From the NCBI RefSeq assembly GCF_023349185.1, contig NZ_JAKIKY010000007.1, forward strand, positions 62,001-126,000: a stretch of 64,000 bases of DNA, given 5' to 3'. Position 1 is the stretch's first letter. Each line of letters opens with the position of its first letter. The DNA comes from Shewanella aquimarina. Its GTDB lineage: Bacteria; Pseudomonadota; Gammaproteobacteria; Enterobacterales; Shewanellaceae. The notes below the pieces were generated by a model, which was not told the origin of the DNA, made no database searches, and saw nothing but the letters and a program-made list of their open reading frames with translations. The translations under genes were made by a program, and so were the position numbers. Below are positions 63,958 to 64,000 of this stretch, in pieces.

Positions 63958-64000
63958 TTGGCAAAATACTTTGGATTAAATAAACAGCAGGGCCATGGTG
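63958..64000 (+). CDS. Possible 5' end of a further gene (partial)
   Basis: A TTG at 63958 with AAGG about seven bases upstream opens a frame (AKYFGLNKQQGHG) that runs off the window. The 175 bases before it hold no terminator or gene. With only 13 residues no function can be proposed; it could be a chance frame. Confidence 0.3.
   Translation, partial: MAKYFGLNKQQGHG

Overview
The window looks like chromosomal DNA from a marine gammaproteobacterium of the Alteromonadales, most probably Shewanella. The evidence is the gene content: a complete-looking Shewanella-type N-acetylglucosamine locus (nagR, TonB receptor, halogenase-like flavoprotein, SapC, GH20 hexosaminidase, BadF-type nagK, nagA, nagX, nagP), a DUF3545 protein, a TapY2-type pilus protein, an HlyU-type ArsR regulator, and the neighbourhoods ileS-lspA-fkpB-ispH-minor pilins and pilTU/yggS-proC-yggT-yggU-rdgB-hemW. 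The species cannot be fixed from the sequence alone. I saw no prophage, transposase, CRISPR array or rRNA.

Layout. 1-5.4 kb: tail of an unknown gene, a hemerythrin-like protein, DUF3545, a tal-pgi operon and an OmpA-family porin. 5.6-12.8 kb: phosphoketolase (xfp), divergent from a sodium:alanine symporter with a strong CRP-like site between them, then yaaA, an M28 peptidase and an HlyU-like regulator. 13-20.8 kb: housekeeping block rpsT, murJ, ribF, ileS, lspA, fkpB, ispH. 21-28.5 kb: an AT-rich minor pilin operon pilV-pilW-pilX-pilY1-pilE-tapY2, facing two convergent fimT/gspH-type pseudopilin genes, then glnB. 29-45 kb: the chitin/N-acetylglucosamine regulon. 45.2-45.4 kb: tRNA-Thr and tRNA-Phe on the minus strand. 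45.7-54.6 kb: cytochrome b561, yceI, mutY-yggX, trmB-yggL-glsB, yggN, a LysR regulator and an unknown membrane-anchored protein. 54.7-63.7 kb: a DUF885 peptidase, the minus-strand run yggS to hemW, and divergent pilT-pilU. The last 43 bases may begin another gene.

How the genes work together. The 29-45 kb block takes chitin oligomers across the outer membrane (TonB receptor), trims them (hexosaminidase lipoprotein), moves GlcNAc across the inner membrane (NagP, perhaps with NagX), phosphorylates it (NagK) and deacetylates it (NagA). Five 14-bp near-identical palindromes with consensus TGACAGCGYTGTCA lie in front of these transcription units and are the likely operators of the LacI-type repressor NagR encoded in the block. 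The glucosamine-6-phosphate deaminase that should complete the pathway is not in the window. The pilin genes supply minor pilins, tip adhesin and retraction ATPases for type IV pili, whose core genes lie elsewhere.

The least ordinary material is non-coding: two copies of a 160-166 bp hairpin-forming repeat bracketing the hex-to-nagP segment, with a compensatory base change between copies; a separate 270-bp element with CTAGGGCCTG termini; a candidate small RNA gene upstream of that element; and a leader of about 0.8 kb between the nearest NagR operator and the hexosaminidase gene.
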